From assembly GCF_030209445.1 (NCBI RefSeq), contig NZ_JARVSD010000024.1, positions 1-64,000 on the forward strand: a stretch of 64,000 nucleotides of DNA. The letters run 5' to 3'. The translations under genes and the position numbers were made by a program. The notes beneath the pieces were generated by a model. That model worked only from the letters and a program-made list of their open reading frames with translations, was not told where the DNA came from and did not search any database. Positions 1 to 8,308 of this stretch are shown one piece after another. This DNA is from Promicromonospora sp. MEB111. Lineage in GTDB: Bacteria; Actinomycetota; Actinomycetes; Actinomycetales; Cellulomonadaceae. Positions within the stretch are counted from its first letter, which is position 1, and each line of letters begins with the position of its first letter.

Positions 1-3
1 GAC

Positions 4-46
4 AGGGGGTGGGAGCAGTCGCAACAGCGACCGACTCCCACCCCCT
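4..46. terminator. Hairpin at left edge, probable terminator of a gene outside the window
   Basis: A 12-bp perfect inverted repeat (4-15 with 35-46, AGGGGGTGGGAG against CTCCCACCCCCT) encloses a second 5-bp stem (18-22 with 27-31). There is no T-tract. It lies upstream of the first complete gene, so it most likely ends transcription of a gene to the left. Positions 47-141 carry no gene and presumably the promoter of the next gene, but I cannot point to a clear -35/-10 pair. Confidence 0.5.
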
Positions 47-141
47 CTCGGCATTCCCGGACGACACACGACCACCGCAGCCGGCCGTCCGGCACTCAGG
101 CAGGTTGCGGGCCGCACAGCGGCCGCGGCTATCGTGGCGGT

Positions 142-1401
142 GTGAACGCAGACACCACCCGCACTGCCGCGGGCTCCACCAGCACCCAGCCCGCAAGCAG
201 CGCCGACGCGGCGTGGCGCCGCGACCATTTCGTCTCGCTGCTGCGTTTCGCCGAGGCCTCGATCCGCGCGGACGGCGCCGCGTGCTGGCTCGACGACGAG
301 GGTCGCCCGGACGGCTCCCACCCTGTCGAGACGTGGATCACGGCACGTATGGCGCACACCTTCGCCGTCGGGCACCTGCTGGGCGTGACCGGAGCGGAGG
401 AGTACGCGACGCGCGCCCTCACCGGGCTGCGCGAGGTGCTGGCCGACGCCGAGTTCGGCGGGTGGCTGGCCGCACGTGGTGAGGGTGACGAGCTCGTCGG
501 TACCAAGGAGGCCTACGCGCACGCGTTCGTGGTGCTCGCGGCCTCGACCGGCAAGGTGGCCGGCATCGCCGGCGCGTCGGAGCTGCTCACCGAGGCCCTC
601 GCGGTGCTCGACGCGCGGTTCTGGGAGCCCGAGCGGAACCTGCACCTGGACGAGCGGTCGCGCGACTGGCTGTCCGCGTCGGACTACCGGGGCGTGAACG
701 CGAACATGCACTCCGTCGAGGCCCTGCTCGCGGCGCACGCCGCGACCGGGGACGGGCTGTGGCTGGAGCGGGCGTCGGCGATCGGTGACCAGGTCGTCGC
801 CTGGGCCGAGGCCAACGACTGGCGGATCCCCGAGCACTTCGACGCGGACTGGAACCCGCTCCTCGAGTACAACGCGGACCGGCCCCGCGACCAGTTCAAG
901 CCCTACGGCGCGACGCCGGGGCACGGGCTCGAGTGGGCCCGCCTGCTGCTGCAGATCGACGCCGAGGCGGGCACACCCGGCCGCCGGACCGCGGCCGCCG
1001 CCGCGCTCTTCGACCGTGCAGTGACGGACGGCTGGGACGGCGAGGGCGGAGGCGGGTTCGTCTACACGACGGACTGGGCCGGCACGCCCGTCGAGCCACG
1101 GCGCTTCCACTGGGTGGCGGCCGAGGGGACCGCCACGGCAAACGTGCTGGCGCGCGTCACCGGGGACGAGCGCTACGCCGAGCTCGAGCGCGAGTGGTGG
1201 GCCTGGATCCGAGAGCACCTCGTCGACGCCGAGCACGGGTCGTGGCACCACGAGCTCGACACCGAGAACCGCCCGTCCGGGCTCACCTGGGTGGGCAAGC
1301 CCGACGTCTACCACGCAGCCCAGGCGGTGATCCTGCCGGAGCTCCCGCTCACGGGGTCGTTCGCGGCGTCGGCCCAGAAGGCGGGCCGGATCCTGGCCTG
1401 A
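142..1401 (+). CDS. AGE-family (N-acylglucosamine 2-epimerase) sugar epimerase/isomerase
   Basis: A 419-residue cytosolic protein of the (alpha/alpha)6-barrel AGE family, which interconverts aldoses and ketoses or epimerises C2 of sugars. The family signatures are YRGVNANMHSVEA near residue 190 and YGATPGHGLEWARL near 255, both with the expected histidines, plus RRFHWVAAEGT near 320 and GKPDVYHAAQA near 390. These resemble the YihS/mannose isomerase branch more than renin-binding-protein-type epimerases. The substrate cannot be decided from sequence; mannose/fructose is the likeliest guess. The start is a GTG at 142. It stands alone, with an Rrf2 regulator gene 71 bp downstream. Confidence 0.85.
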   Translation: MNADTTRTAAGSTSTQPASSADAAWRRDHFVSLLRFAEASIRADGAACWLDDEGRPDGSHPVETWITARMAHTFAVGHLLGVTGAEEYATRALTGLREVLADAEFGGWLAARGEGDELVGTKEAYAHAFVVLAASTGKVAGIAGASELLTEALAVLDARFWEPERNLHLDERSRDWLSASDYRGVNANMHSVEALLAAHAATGDGLWLERASAIGDQVVAWAEANDWRIPEHFDADWNPLLEYNADRPRDQFKPYGATPGHGLEWARLLLQIDAEAGTPGRRTAAAAALFDRAVTDGWDGEGGGGFVYTTDWAGTPVEPRRFHWVAAEGTATANVLARVTGDERYAELEREWWAWIREHLVDAEHGSWHHELDTENRPSGLTWVGKPDVYHAAQAVILPELPLTGSFAASAQKAGRILA

Positions 1402-1472
1402 CGACGGCGCACGGGCGGGGCGCGTCCAGGGCGTCGTGCGTGTCGGCGCGGCGGGCGGGAGACAATGGGGCC

Positions 1473-1931
1473 ATGAGGATCTCCGCACGAGCCGACTACG
1501 CCGTCCGTGCCGCCGCCGAGCTGGCGGCGGCCGATCACGACGGGCCTGTCCGCGCCGAGGCCCTGGCCCGGGCGCAGGACATCCCGCACCGCTTCCTGGA
1601 GGGGATCCTGAGCGACCTGCGTCGCGACGGGCTCGTCACCAGCCACCGTGGCGCCGGCGGTGGGTACCGTCTCGCCCGGCCGGCCGACTCGATCACCATC
1701 GCCGACGTGGTGCGTGCCGTGGACGGGCCGCTGGTCTTCGTCCGCGGCAACCGGCCGTCCGACCTGGAGTTCCAGGGGGCGGCCGCGCCGCTCCTGCACG
1801 TGTGGGTGGCGCTGCGGGCCAACGTGCGCGCGGTGCTGGAGGCCGTGTCCCTCGCGGACCTCGTGAGCGGCGCGCTGCCGGACGAGGTCCGCGCGCTGAC
1901 CGAGGGCGACTCGGCCTGGTCGAACTCCTGA
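1473..1931 (+). CDS. Rrf2-family transcriptional regulator
   Basis: A 152-residue winged-helix regulator. The N-terminus MRISARADYAVRAAAEL is the canonical Rrf2 opening, and the wing GAGGGYRLARP (near residues 62-72) is the family hallmark. The protein has no cysteine at all, so it cannot bind the Fe-S cluster used by IscR or NsrR and is more like the CymR-type sulfur regulators, which sense through partner proteins or metabolites. The sulfite-exporter-family gene 204 bp downstream on the same strand is the obvious candidate target. The ATG at 1473 gives the normal Rrf2 N-terminus. Confidence 0.85.
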   Translation: MRISARADYAVRAAAELAAADHDGPVRAEALARAQDIPHRFLEGILSDLRRDGLVTSHRGAGGGYRLARPADSITIADVVRAVDGPLVFVRGNRPSDLEFQGAAAPLLHVWVALRANVRAVLEAVSLADLVSGALPDEVRALTEGDSAWSNS

Positions 1932-2135
1932 ACCTGACCGGACGTTGACGCTCGGCCGCACCCGGTCTGGCTGAACTCCGACGGACCGCGGGACTTTCAC
2001 CCGACCTTCCCGTGCACGGTTATCCGATCTCTGAGATGCTTGTTGTTTCCGACCGGGTTAGGTGGTTACCTTGACGCGGGCCTGACTTTGCCATGGCCCT
2101 GTGTCGTATCCCCCCGGACCTGGAAGGTCACGACC

Positions 2136-3050
2136 ATGAGAACCCTGATCCTGCTGGCGCTCGTCGGCCTCGGCGCGCAGCTGGTGGACGGCAGTCTGGG
2201 CATGGCCTACGGCGTCACCTCCACGACGCTTCTGCTGGCTATCGGCACCAACCCCGCCGCCGCGTCGGCGACCGTGCACCTCGCGGAGATCGGTACGACC
2301 CTTGCGTCCGGCGCCTCCCACTGGCGCTTCGGCAACGTGGACTGGAAGGTCGTCGCCAAGATCGGCATCCCCGGCGCGATCGGCGCGTTCGCCGGCGCCA
2401 CGTTCCTCTCGTCGCTGTCGACGGAGGTCGCCGGACCGGTCATGTCGGTGATCCTGCTCCTGCTGGGCCTCTACGTGCTGCTGCGCTTCACGGTGCAGGG
2501 CCTCCCGACCCGCTCGGACAAGCCGCTGCGCAAGCGGTTCCTTGCTCCGCTCGGCCTGGTGGCCGGCTTCTTCGACGCCACCGGTGGCGGCGGCTGGGGC
2601 CCCGTCGGCACGCCCGCGATCCTCGCGAGCGGCCGCCTGGAGCCGCGCAAGGTGATCGGCTCGATCGACACCAGCGAGTTCCTGGTGGCGGTCGCCGCCA
2701 GCGTCGGCTTCTTCGTCGGCCTCAGCGGCGAGGGCATCGACTTCACCTGGGTGCTCGCCCTGCTCATCGGTGGCCTGATTGCGGCGCCGATCGCGGCCTG
2801 GCTGGTCCGCCTGGTGCCGCCGCGCATCCTGGGCTCGCTCGTGGGTGGCGTCATCGTGCTCACCAACTCGCGCACGCTGCTCAACAGCGACTGGATCGCC
2901 GCCTCCGACCCGGTCAAGATCCCGATCTACGTGGTGATCTGGCTGGGCTGGGCCGCCGCCGTCGTCTGGTCCGTGCGGGCGCACCGCAAGGCCCTGGCCG
3001 AGGAGGCCGCCGTGAGCGAGAAGCCGGAGGCCGATAGCGTGTCGGCATGA
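2136..3050 (+). CDS. TauE/SafE (TSUP) family sulfite/organosulfonate exporter
   Basis: A 304-residue integral membrane protein with about eight hydrophobic segments and the duplicated TSUP repeat: an N-terminal VGLGAQLVDGSLGMAYG motif and its counterpart LVAGFFDATGGGGWGP near residue 150. Family members export sulfite, sulfoacetate or related sulfur anions. The ATG at 2136 is preceded by GGAAGG and starts directly in the first membrane helix; longer in-frame starts add non-family residues. The stop overlaps the start of the MogA/MoaB gene by 4 bp, so the two are probably cotranscribed. Pairing with the upstream Rrf2 gene suggests sulfur-responsive control (inference). Confidence 0.88.
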   Translation: MRTLILLALVGLGAQLVDGSLGMAYGVTSTTLLLAIGTNPAAASATVHLAEIGTTLASGASHWRFGNVDWKVVAKIGIPGAIGAFAGATFLSSLSTEVAGPVMSVILLLLGLYVLLRFTVQGLPTRSDKPLRKRFLAPLGLVAGFFDATGGGGWGPVGTPAILASGRLEPRKVIGSIDTSEFLVAVAASVGFFVGLSGEGIDFTWVLALLIGGLIAAPIAAWLVRLVPPRILGSLVGGVIVLTNSRTLLNSDWIAASDPVKIPIYVVIWLGWAAAVVWSVRAHRKALAEEAAVSEKPEADSVSA

Positions 3051-3562
3051 CGTCCGACCAGGTAGCGGTGATCACCGTCTCCGACCGCTGTGCCCGCGGC
3101 GAGGCCGAGGACCGTTCCGGTCCCACGGCGGCGCGGATCCTGCGTGAGGCGGGGTTCACCGACCTGGTCACCCATCTGGTACCCGACGGCGTCGAGCCGG
3201 TCCGTGACGTGCTGCGGACCGTGCTCGACGCCGGCGCTCGTCTGGTGGTGACCACCGGGGGCACGGGGATCACGCCTCGCGACCTCACGCCCGAGGGCAC
3301 GCGCGAGGTGCTGGACTACGAGGTACCGGGCGTCGCCGAGGCCGTGCGGCAGCGGGGCACCGGCGCGGGCATCCCCACCGCGGCGCTCTCGCGAGGGCTG
3401 GTGGGCGTGGCCCGGTCCGCGACCGGGGCGCGGGCGCTCGTGGTGAACCTGCCCGGGTCGTCCGGGGGCGTGCGGGACGGCCTCGACGTGGTGCTCGGCC
3501 TCTGGCCGCACGTCCGCTCCCAGCTCGACGGCGGCGACCACCCGGCTCCCGTGCCGGGGTAG
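3047..3562 (+). CDS. MogA/MoaB-family molybdenum cofactor biosynthesis protein
   Basis: A 171-residue cytosolic protein that binds molybdopterin and, in MogA-type members, adenylylates it before molybdenum insertion. The family core is clear: TTGGTGITPRDLTPEGT near residues 67-83 and NLPGSSGGVRDGL near 142-154. It starts at the ATGA shared with the TSUP stop. The moaD and moaC genes lie convergently just downstream, so three cofactor steps sit within 1.3 kb but in two opposed transcripts. I cannot separate MogA from MoaB on sequence alone. Confidence 0.88.
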   Translation: MTSDQVAVITVSDRCARGEAEDRSGPTAARILREAGFTDLVTHLVPDGVEPVRDVLRTVLDAGARLVVTTGGTGITPRDLTPEGTREVLDYEVPGVAEAVRQRGTGAGIPTAALSRGLVGVARSATGARALVVNLPGSSGGVRDGLDVVLGLWPHVRSQLDGGDHPAPVPG

Positions 3563-3611
3563 CACCGCCGGAACTCGTGCCGTCAGGCGCCAGCGGCCCG
3601 CCGGCCGGGCG

Positions 3612-3851
3612 TCAGCCGCCCGCGAAGGGCGGGAGCACGTCGACCGTGACGCCGTCCGGGACGGTCGCCTCGTCCGCCGTGGCGCGGGCGCCCGCGACCA
3701 GCAGCGCACACTTCGGCAGCACGTCACCGAGGGCCGGGTGGGCGGCGGCGAGGGCACCGCGGAGGGCGGCGACCGACGTCGGGCCGTCGAGCTGTTCGGT
3801 GGTGCGCCCCGCGGCCTCCCGGGCGCCGGCGAAGTAGCGGACCGTGATCAC
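3612..3851 (-). CDS. moaD: Molybdopterin synthase small (sulfur-carrier) subunit
   Basis: A 79-residue ubiquitin-fold protein ending in PPFAGG. The C-terminal Gly-Gly is adenylylated and converted to a thiocarboxylate that donates sulfur to precursor Z. Length and the VRYFAGAREAAG opening are standard for MoaD. The ATG overlaps the moaC stop by 4 bp, so the two are translationally coupled. The large subunit MoaE and the radical-SAM enzyme MoaA are not in the window. Confidence 0.88.
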   Translation of the reverse strand: MITVRYFAGAREAAGRTTEQLDGPTSVAALRGALAAAHPALGDVLPKCALLVAGARATADEATVPDGVTVDVLPPFAGG

Positions 3852-4318
3852 TCGGCACGCACCCAGTCGCCCGACTTGCCGCCCGTCTTGCGCTCCAGCC
3901 GCACGTCCGCGAGCGAGACCGACTTGTCCAGGCCCTTCACCATGTCGATCACGGCCAGGCCGGCGACCGCGACGGCGGTGAGCGCCTCCATCTCGACGCC
4001 GGTGCGGTCGGCCGTGCGGACGGTCGCGGTGACGACGACGCCGTCGTCGGTCACCTCCAGGTCCACCGCCGCGCCGTGCACGCCGATCACGTGGGCCAGC
4101 GGCAGCAGGTCCGGCGTCTTCTTGGCCGCGGCGATGCCCGCGACGCGGGCCACGGCCAGCACGTCGCCCTTGGGCACGGCGCCTTCGCGCAGGGCCTGGA
4201 CGACGGCGGGGGCGCAGCGGACGAGGCCCGAGGCCGTCGCCGAGCGGACGGTCGGCTGCTTGGCGGTGACGTCGACCATGCGGGCCTGGCCGCGGTCATC
4301 GAGGTGCGTGAAGCTCAC
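3848..4318 (-). CDS. moaC: Cyclic pyranopterin monophosphate synthase
   Basis: A 156-residue enzyme of molybdenum cofactor synthesis that converts the MoaA product into precursor Z. It has the MoaC motifs RMVDVTAK near residue 13, KKTPDLLPLAHVIG near 66, TGVEMEALTAVAVAGL near 110 and DMVKGLDK near 129, which carries the catalytic Asp and Lys. The usual PLCHP segment reads PLAHV, keeping the histidine but losing the cysteine and proline. It is the first gene of a moaC-moaD operon. Confidence 0.92.
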   Translation of the reverse strand: MSFTHLDDRGQARMVDVTAKQPTVRSATASGLVRCAPAVVQALREGAVPKGDVLAVARVAGIAAAKKTPDLLPLAHVIGVHGAAVDLEVTDDGVVVTATVRTADRTGVEMEALTAVAVAGLAVIDMVKGLDKSVSLADVRLERKTGGKSGDWVRAE

Positions 4319-4338
4319 GGCACCAGGGTGTCATGCCC

Positions 4339-4626
4339 TCACACGGCGCTGCGCCGTGCGGCGATCCGCACCGCGGCGCGGTGCGCGCCCTTCGCGGCGA
4401 GCCGCTTGGCGAACACCGCGGTCCCGGCGGCGACGGCCGCGAACACGGTCGCCTGCACCATGTCGAGCTCGGGGTCGTCCGGCTTGTTCGGCGCGTCGTT
4501 GCCCGTCACGCCCTTCCAGATCATGCTGACGGCCTTCTGCGCGACCCAGCCGGCCGCGAGCGTCAGGGCGAGAGTGCCGACCTTCTCGGCGAGTGTCTGT
4601 TCCGTCTCAATCTTGGCCACCTCCAC
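4339..4626 (-). CDS. DUF4235 small membrane protein
   Basis: A 95-residue protein with two hydrophobic segments (about residues 17-40 and 58-77, the second AxVFAAVAAGTAVFAKRLAA-like) and a basic C-terminus. The WKGVTGNDAPNKPDDPE loop and overall layout match the actinobacterial DUF4235 family, whose function is unknown. It is divergent from the thiamine operon; its start lies 38 bp before the TPP riboswitch. It is probably monocistronic. Confidence 0.72.
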   Translation of the reverse strand: MEVAKIETEQTLAEKVGTLALTLAAGWVAQKAVSMIWKGVTGNDAPNKPDDPELDMVQATVFAAVAAGTAVFAKRLAAKGAHRAAVRIAARRSAV

Positions 4627-4663
4627 ACCGTAGCCCTCGCGGGCCGACTAGGCTGCATGGAAA

Positions 4664-4750
4664 CGACAGGGGAGCGCCCCGATGGCGCTGAGAGTGCGGA
4701 GAGCCGCAGACCCTTGAACCTGATCCGGGTAACACCGGCGGAGGAAGTCG
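4664..4750 (+). promoter_or_regulatory. TPP riboswitch (THI element)
   Basis: The conserved THI-box segments are present: GGGGAGC at 4669, CTGAGAGT at 4689, then CCCTTGAACCTGAT at 4711 followed by CGGGTAACACCGGCG and GGAGGA. The outer P1 helix is CGAC (4664-4667) with GTCG (4747-4750). The ribosome binding site GGAGGA (4750-4755) starts at the last base of P1 and the thiB ATG follows at 4759. This layout favours control of translation: TPP binding stabilises P1 and hides the ribosome site. Confidence 0.95.
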
Positions 4751-4758
4751 GAGGAACG

Positions 4759-5832
4759 ATGTCGCGTCTTTCCGGTGCCCACGGGGGCACCATCCCTACC
4801 GTCGCGGTCGCGCTGTCGGCGGCACTGCTGCTCGCCGGCTGCTCCGGCGGCTCCGGCTCCGGCGACGACGCGTCCGGCGCGGGCGACCCGGGGACCGTGA
4901 CGCTGGTGACCCACGACTCCTGGGCGCTCGACGAGAAGCTGATCGACCAGTTCGAGCAGGAGTCCGGCACGACGGTCGAGGTCAGCGCCGCGGGCGACGC
5001 CGGCACGCTGGTGAACCAGCTCGTGCTGACCAAGGACGCCCCGCTCGGGGACGCCGTGTTCGGCATCGACAACACGTTCGCCTCCCGCGCGCTGGAGGCG
5101 GGCGTGGTCGAGGAGTACACGCCCGCCGACCTCCCGGAGGGGGCCGAGCAGCTCGGCGGGGCGCTCACGCCCGTCGACCAGGGCGACGTCTGCGTGAACG
5201 CCGACGAGGCCTGGTTCGAGGAGTCGGGCCTCGACGTGCCGACGACGCTGGAGGACCTGGCCGACCCGCAGTACAAGGACCTGCTCGTGGTGACCAACCC
5301 GGCGACGTCGTCCCCGGGGCTCGCGTTCCTGCTGGCGACGATCGGGGCGTTCGGCGAGGACGGGTTCGAGGACTACTGGGCCTCGCTGGTGGACAACGGC
5401 GTCAAGGTCGCCGACTCGTGGGAGGACGCCTACTACGTCGACTTCTCCGGGGCGGGCGAGGGCGGCGAGCGGCCCCTCGCGCTGTCCTACGCGACGTCGC
5501 CGGCGTTCACGGTGAGCGAGGACGGCTCGGAGTCGACCACCAGTGCGCTGCTGGAGACGTGCTTCCGGCAGGTCGAGTACGCGGGCGTGCTCGCGGGGTC
5601 GGACAACCCGGAGGGCGCCCGGGCGCTGGTGGACTTCCTGCTCACGCACGACGTCCAGGCCGCCCTGCCGGAGTCGATGTACATGTACCCGGCCGACGCC
5701 GCCGTGGAGCTGCCCGCCGACTGGCAGAAGTTCGCGCCCCAGGCCGACGCCCCGTTCGAGGTGGACCCGGCCGACGTGAGCGAGCACCGCGACGAGTGGA
5801 TCGAACGGTGGACCGAGACAGTCGTGGGCTGA
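4759..5832 (+). CDS. thiB: Thiamine ABC transporter substrate-binding lipoprotein
   Basis: A 357-residue lipoprotein: signal peptide, then lipobox LLAGC at about residue 30 and a Gly/Ser/Asp-rich linker. The mature part is a periplasmic-binding-protein fold of the iron/thiamine class (VTLVTHDSWALDEKLIDQF opening; WEDAYYVDFSG near residue 222; SMYMYPAD near 310). It captures thiamine or its phosphates outside the membrane and delivers it to ThiP/ThiQ. The TPP riboswitch directly upstream supports the substrate. The start was chosen at the ATG after GGAGGA, 8 bp beyond the riboswitch; the much longer open frame upstream runs through the riboswitch and is not coding. Confidence 0.93.
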   Translation: MSRLSGAHGGTIPTVAVALSAALLLAGCSGGSGSGDDASGAGDPGTVTLVTHDSWALDEKLIDQFEQESGTTVEVSAAGDAGTLVNQLVLTKDAPLGDAVFGIDNTFASRALEAGVVEEYTPADLPEGAEQLGGALTPVDQGDVCVNADEAWFEESGLDVPTTLEDLADPQYKDLLVVTNPATSSPGLAFLLATIGAFGEDGFEDYWASLVDNGVKVADSWEDAYYVDFSGAGEGGERPLALSYATSPAFTVSEDGSESTTSALLETCFRQVEYAGVLAGSDNPEGARALVDFLLTHDVQAALPESMYMYPADAAVELPADWQKFAPQADAPFEVDPADVSEHRDEWIERWTETVVG

Positions 5833-7580
5833 GCCGGAGGCGCGGAGCCGCAGGCTCAGCCCACCACGGGTGGAGCCGGAGCCCGAGCCTGACCGGGAGC
5901 AGGGGGCACGGCCTCCGGCCCGCGCCCCTGCTCTGGGGGGCAGCGGTCGCCGTCCCCCTCGGCTTCCTCGCGGTCTTCTTCGCGTGGCCGGTGGCGGCGC
6001 TCGTGGTCCGCGGGTTCGTGCCCGACGGCGCGCTCGACCTCACCGGGTTCGTCGAGGTGCTCACCCGCCCGCGCACGTGGCGGCTCGTGGGGCTCACGCT
6101 CACCCAGGCCGTGCTCGGCACGGCGTTCTCGGTGCTGCTCGGCCTGCCGCTCGCCTACCTCCTGTACCGACGGTCGTTCGCCGGGCGCAGCCTGGCGCGC
6201 GGGCTGGTGACCGTGCCGTTCGTGCTGCCCGCCGTGGTGGTCGGCGTGGCGTTCCGCGCACTGTTCGCGCCGAGCGGCGCGCTCGGGTTCCTCGGGCTGG
6301 AGGAGTCGCTCGCCGGGATCGTCGTCGCGCTCGTCTTCTTCAACGTGTCCGTGGTGGTGCGCACCGTGGGCGGGCTCTGGGAGCGCCTCGATCCCCGGGC
6401 CGAGGAGGCAGCGGCCTCGCTCGGCGCCGGTCCGGCCCGCGTGTTCCGGACGGTCACGCTGCCGTCGCTCGCGCCCGCGATCACGTCGGCCGCGTCGGTC
6501 GTGTTCCTGTTCTGCGCCACGGCGTTCGGGGTGGTGCTGGTGCTCGGCGGCGTGCGGTACGGCACCATCGAGACCGAGATCTGGACCCGCACCACCCAGT
6601 TCCTCGACCTGCGGTCCGCCTCCGTGCTGTCGATCCTGCAGCTCGTCGTCATCACCGCGGCCCTGGCCGTGTCCGCGCGCGCCCGCCGGCGGCGCGAGGC
6701 CGCGCTGCACCTCGTCTCCGCGCGGCGCTCGGCACGTCCGCTGTCCTGGCGCTCGCCCGCCGACGTGGGCGCGGCCCTCGCGGGCACCGCGATCGTCGCC
6801 GGGCTCGTCGCGCTGCCGCTCGCCGGGCTGGTCGTCCGCTCGTTCCGGGAGCCGGACGGGTCCTGGGGCCCGGGCAACTACCTGGCGCTCGGCACCACCG
6901 GCGAGCGGAACGCGCTCGTCGTGACCGTGTGGGAGGCCACCGCGACCTCGCTGCGGATCGCGCTGACCGCCACCCTGATCGCCCTGGTCGTGGGCGGTCT
7001 CGTGGCGCTCGTCGTGTCCCGGCGGCCCCGATCCGTGGGCGCGCGCCGCGCCATCGGCACGCTCGACGGGCTGTTCATGCTGCCGCTGGGCGTGTCCGCG
7101 GTGACCGTCGGCTTCGGGTTCCTGATCACCATGGACCAGCCCGTGCTCGGCCTGGACCTGCGCACCTCCGGGCTGCTCGTACCCGTGGCCCAGGCCGTCG
7201 TCGCCGTACCGCTCGTCGTGCGCACCGTGCTGCCGGTGCTCCGGGCGATCGACCCCCGCCTGCGGGAGGTCGCCGCCGTGCTGGGCTCCGGCCCGGGGCG
7301 CGTGCTGCGTACCGTGGACCTGCCGATCGCCCTGCGGTCGGTCGGGCTGGCCACCGGGTTCGCGTTCGCGGTGTCGCTCGGCGAGTTCGGCGCCACGTCG
7401 TTCCTCGCGCGGCCCGACGGCGCCACCCTCCCGGTCGTGATCTACCGCCTCATCGGGCGGCCCGGGGCGGAGAACTACGGTATGGCGCTCGCGGCGTCCG
7501 TGGTGCTCGCCGCGCTGACCGCGACCGTGATGATGGTGGCGGAGCGACTGCGCGACGACCGCGCGGGAGGAGAGTTCTGA
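5808..7580 (+). CDS. thiP: Thiamine ABC transporter permease (two fused permease halves)
   Basis: A roughly 590-residue membrane protein with two tandem binding-protein-dependent permease domains, as in ThiP/FbpB. Each half carries an EAA-type loop: EEAAASLGAGPARVFRTVTL in the first and REVAAVLGSGPGRVLRTVDL in the second. There are about 12 hydrophobic segments. The start is uncertain. The only ATG/GTG/TTG in frame ahead of the first helix is GTG 5808, which lies inside thiB, and the next candidates are CTG codons at 5829 and 5889. A 12-bp hairpin sits across this zone. The stop overlaps the thiQ start (TGATG). Confidence 0.88.
   Translation: MDRDSRGLSRRRGAAGSAHHGWSRSPSLTGSRGHGLRPAPLLWGAAVAVPLGFLAVFFAWPVAALVVRGFVPDGALDLTGFVEVLTRPRTWRLVGLTLTQAVLGTAFSVLLGLPLAYLLYRRSFAGRSLARGLVTVPFVLPAVVVGVAFRALFAPSGALGFLGLEESLAGIVVALVFFNVSVVVRTVGGLWERLDPRAEEAAASLGAGPARVFRTVTLPSLAPAITSAASVVFLFCATAFGVVLVLGGVRYGTIETEIWTRTTQFLDLRSASVLSILQLVVITAALAVSARARRRREAALHLVSARRSARPLSWRSPADVGAALAGTAIVAGLVALPLAGLVVRSFREPDGSWGPGNYLALGTTGERNALVVTVWEATATSLRIALTATLIALVVGGLVALVVSRRPRSVGARRAIGTLDGLFMLPLGVSAVTVGFGFLITMDQPVLGLDLRTSGLLVPVAQAVVAVPLVVRTVLPVLRAIDPRLREVAAVLGSGPGRVLRTVDLPIALRSVGLATGFAFAVSLGEFGATSFLARPDGATLPVVIYRLIGRPGAENYGMALAASVVLAALTATVMMVAERLRDDRAGGEF
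5824..5864 (+). promoter_or_regulatory. Intercistronic hairpin between thiB and thiP
   Basis: A perfect 12-bp inverted repeat, GTGGGCTGAGCC (5824-5835) with GGCTCAGCCCAC (5853-5864) and a 17-nt loop. The thiB stop codon lies in the left arm. Such stem-loops after binding-protein genes usually protect the upstream message or attenuate the permease genes, giving more binding protein than permease. The structure also covers the region where thiP translation must begin. Confidence 0.75.
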
Positions 7581-8308
7581 TGGCGGGGCTGGAGATCCGG
7601 GACGTCTCGGTCCGGTACGAGACCGGCGCGGCCGGCGTGACGGCGGTGGACGGCGTCTCGCTGACCGTGGCGCCAGGCGAGGTGCTGGCGCTGCTCGGGC
7701 CGAGCGGGTGCGGCAAGTCCTCCCTGCTGCGCGCCGTGGCGGGGCTGGAACCGCTGGCGGGCGGGCAGGTGCTGTACGACGGCGCCGACGTCGGCCGGCT
7801 GCCGGTGCACCGGCGCCGGTTCGGGCTGATGTTCCAGGACGGCCAGCTCTTTCCGCACCGGGACGTGCGGCGCAACGTGGCCTACGGGCTGGAGACCCTG
7901 CCGCTCACCCGCCCGGAACGGGACGCGCGCGTCACGGAGCTGCTGGAGCTCGTGGGCCTCGCCGGGTACGAGCAGCGGGCGGTCCCCACGCTGTCCGGCG
8001 GGGAGCAGCAGCGGGTCGCCCTCGCGCGCGCCCTGGCGCCGCGGCCCCGGCTGCTGCTGCTCGACGAGCCGCTGTCCGCGCTCGACCGGCAGCTCCGCGA
8101 ACGCCTGGCGGGCGAGGTGCGGGCGGCGCTCGTCGAGACCGGGACCACCGCCGTGTTCGTGACGCACGACCACGCCGAGGCCTCCGCGGTGGCCGACCGG
8201 GTCGGGGTCATGGACCGGGGGCGGCTGCTCCAGGTGGCCGCGCCGGAGGAGCTGCGCACCGCGCCGGCGTCGGACCGGGTGGCGGAGTTCCTGGGGCTGC
8301 GCGCCTGA
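7580..8308 (+). CDS. thiQ: Thiamine ABC transporter ATP-binding protein
   Basis: A 242-residue ABC ATPase. Walker A GPSGCGKSS near residue 42, Q-loop MFQDGQLFPH near 84, signature LSGGEQQR near 138, Walker B LLLLDEP near 158 and H-loop FVTHDH near 193 are all intact. The C-terminus has none of the regulatory extension seen in MalK-type ATPases. It overlaps thiP by one base (TGATG), which indicates translational coupling. It completes a full thiB-thiP-thiQ importer under the TPP riboswitch. Confidence 0.93.
   Translation: MAGLEIRDVSVRYETGAAGVTAVDGVSLTVAPGEVLALLGPSGCGKSSLLRAVAGLEPLAGGQVLYDGADVGRLPVHRRRFGLMFQDGQLFPHRDVRRNVAYGLETLPLTRPERDARVTELLELVGLAGYEQRAVPTLSGGEQQRVALARALAPRPRLLLLDEPLSALDRQLRERLAGEVRAALVETGTTAVFVTHDHAEASAVADRVGVMDRGRLLQVAAPEELRTAPASDRVAEFLGLRA

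Noticed and set aside
5870-7579. GTG 5870 as the start of thiP
   Set aside because: It is in a different frame from the permease. Its translation through the permease region is Arg/Gly-rich without hydrophobic helices. The frame becomes meaningful only at thiQ, which has its own ATG at 7580.
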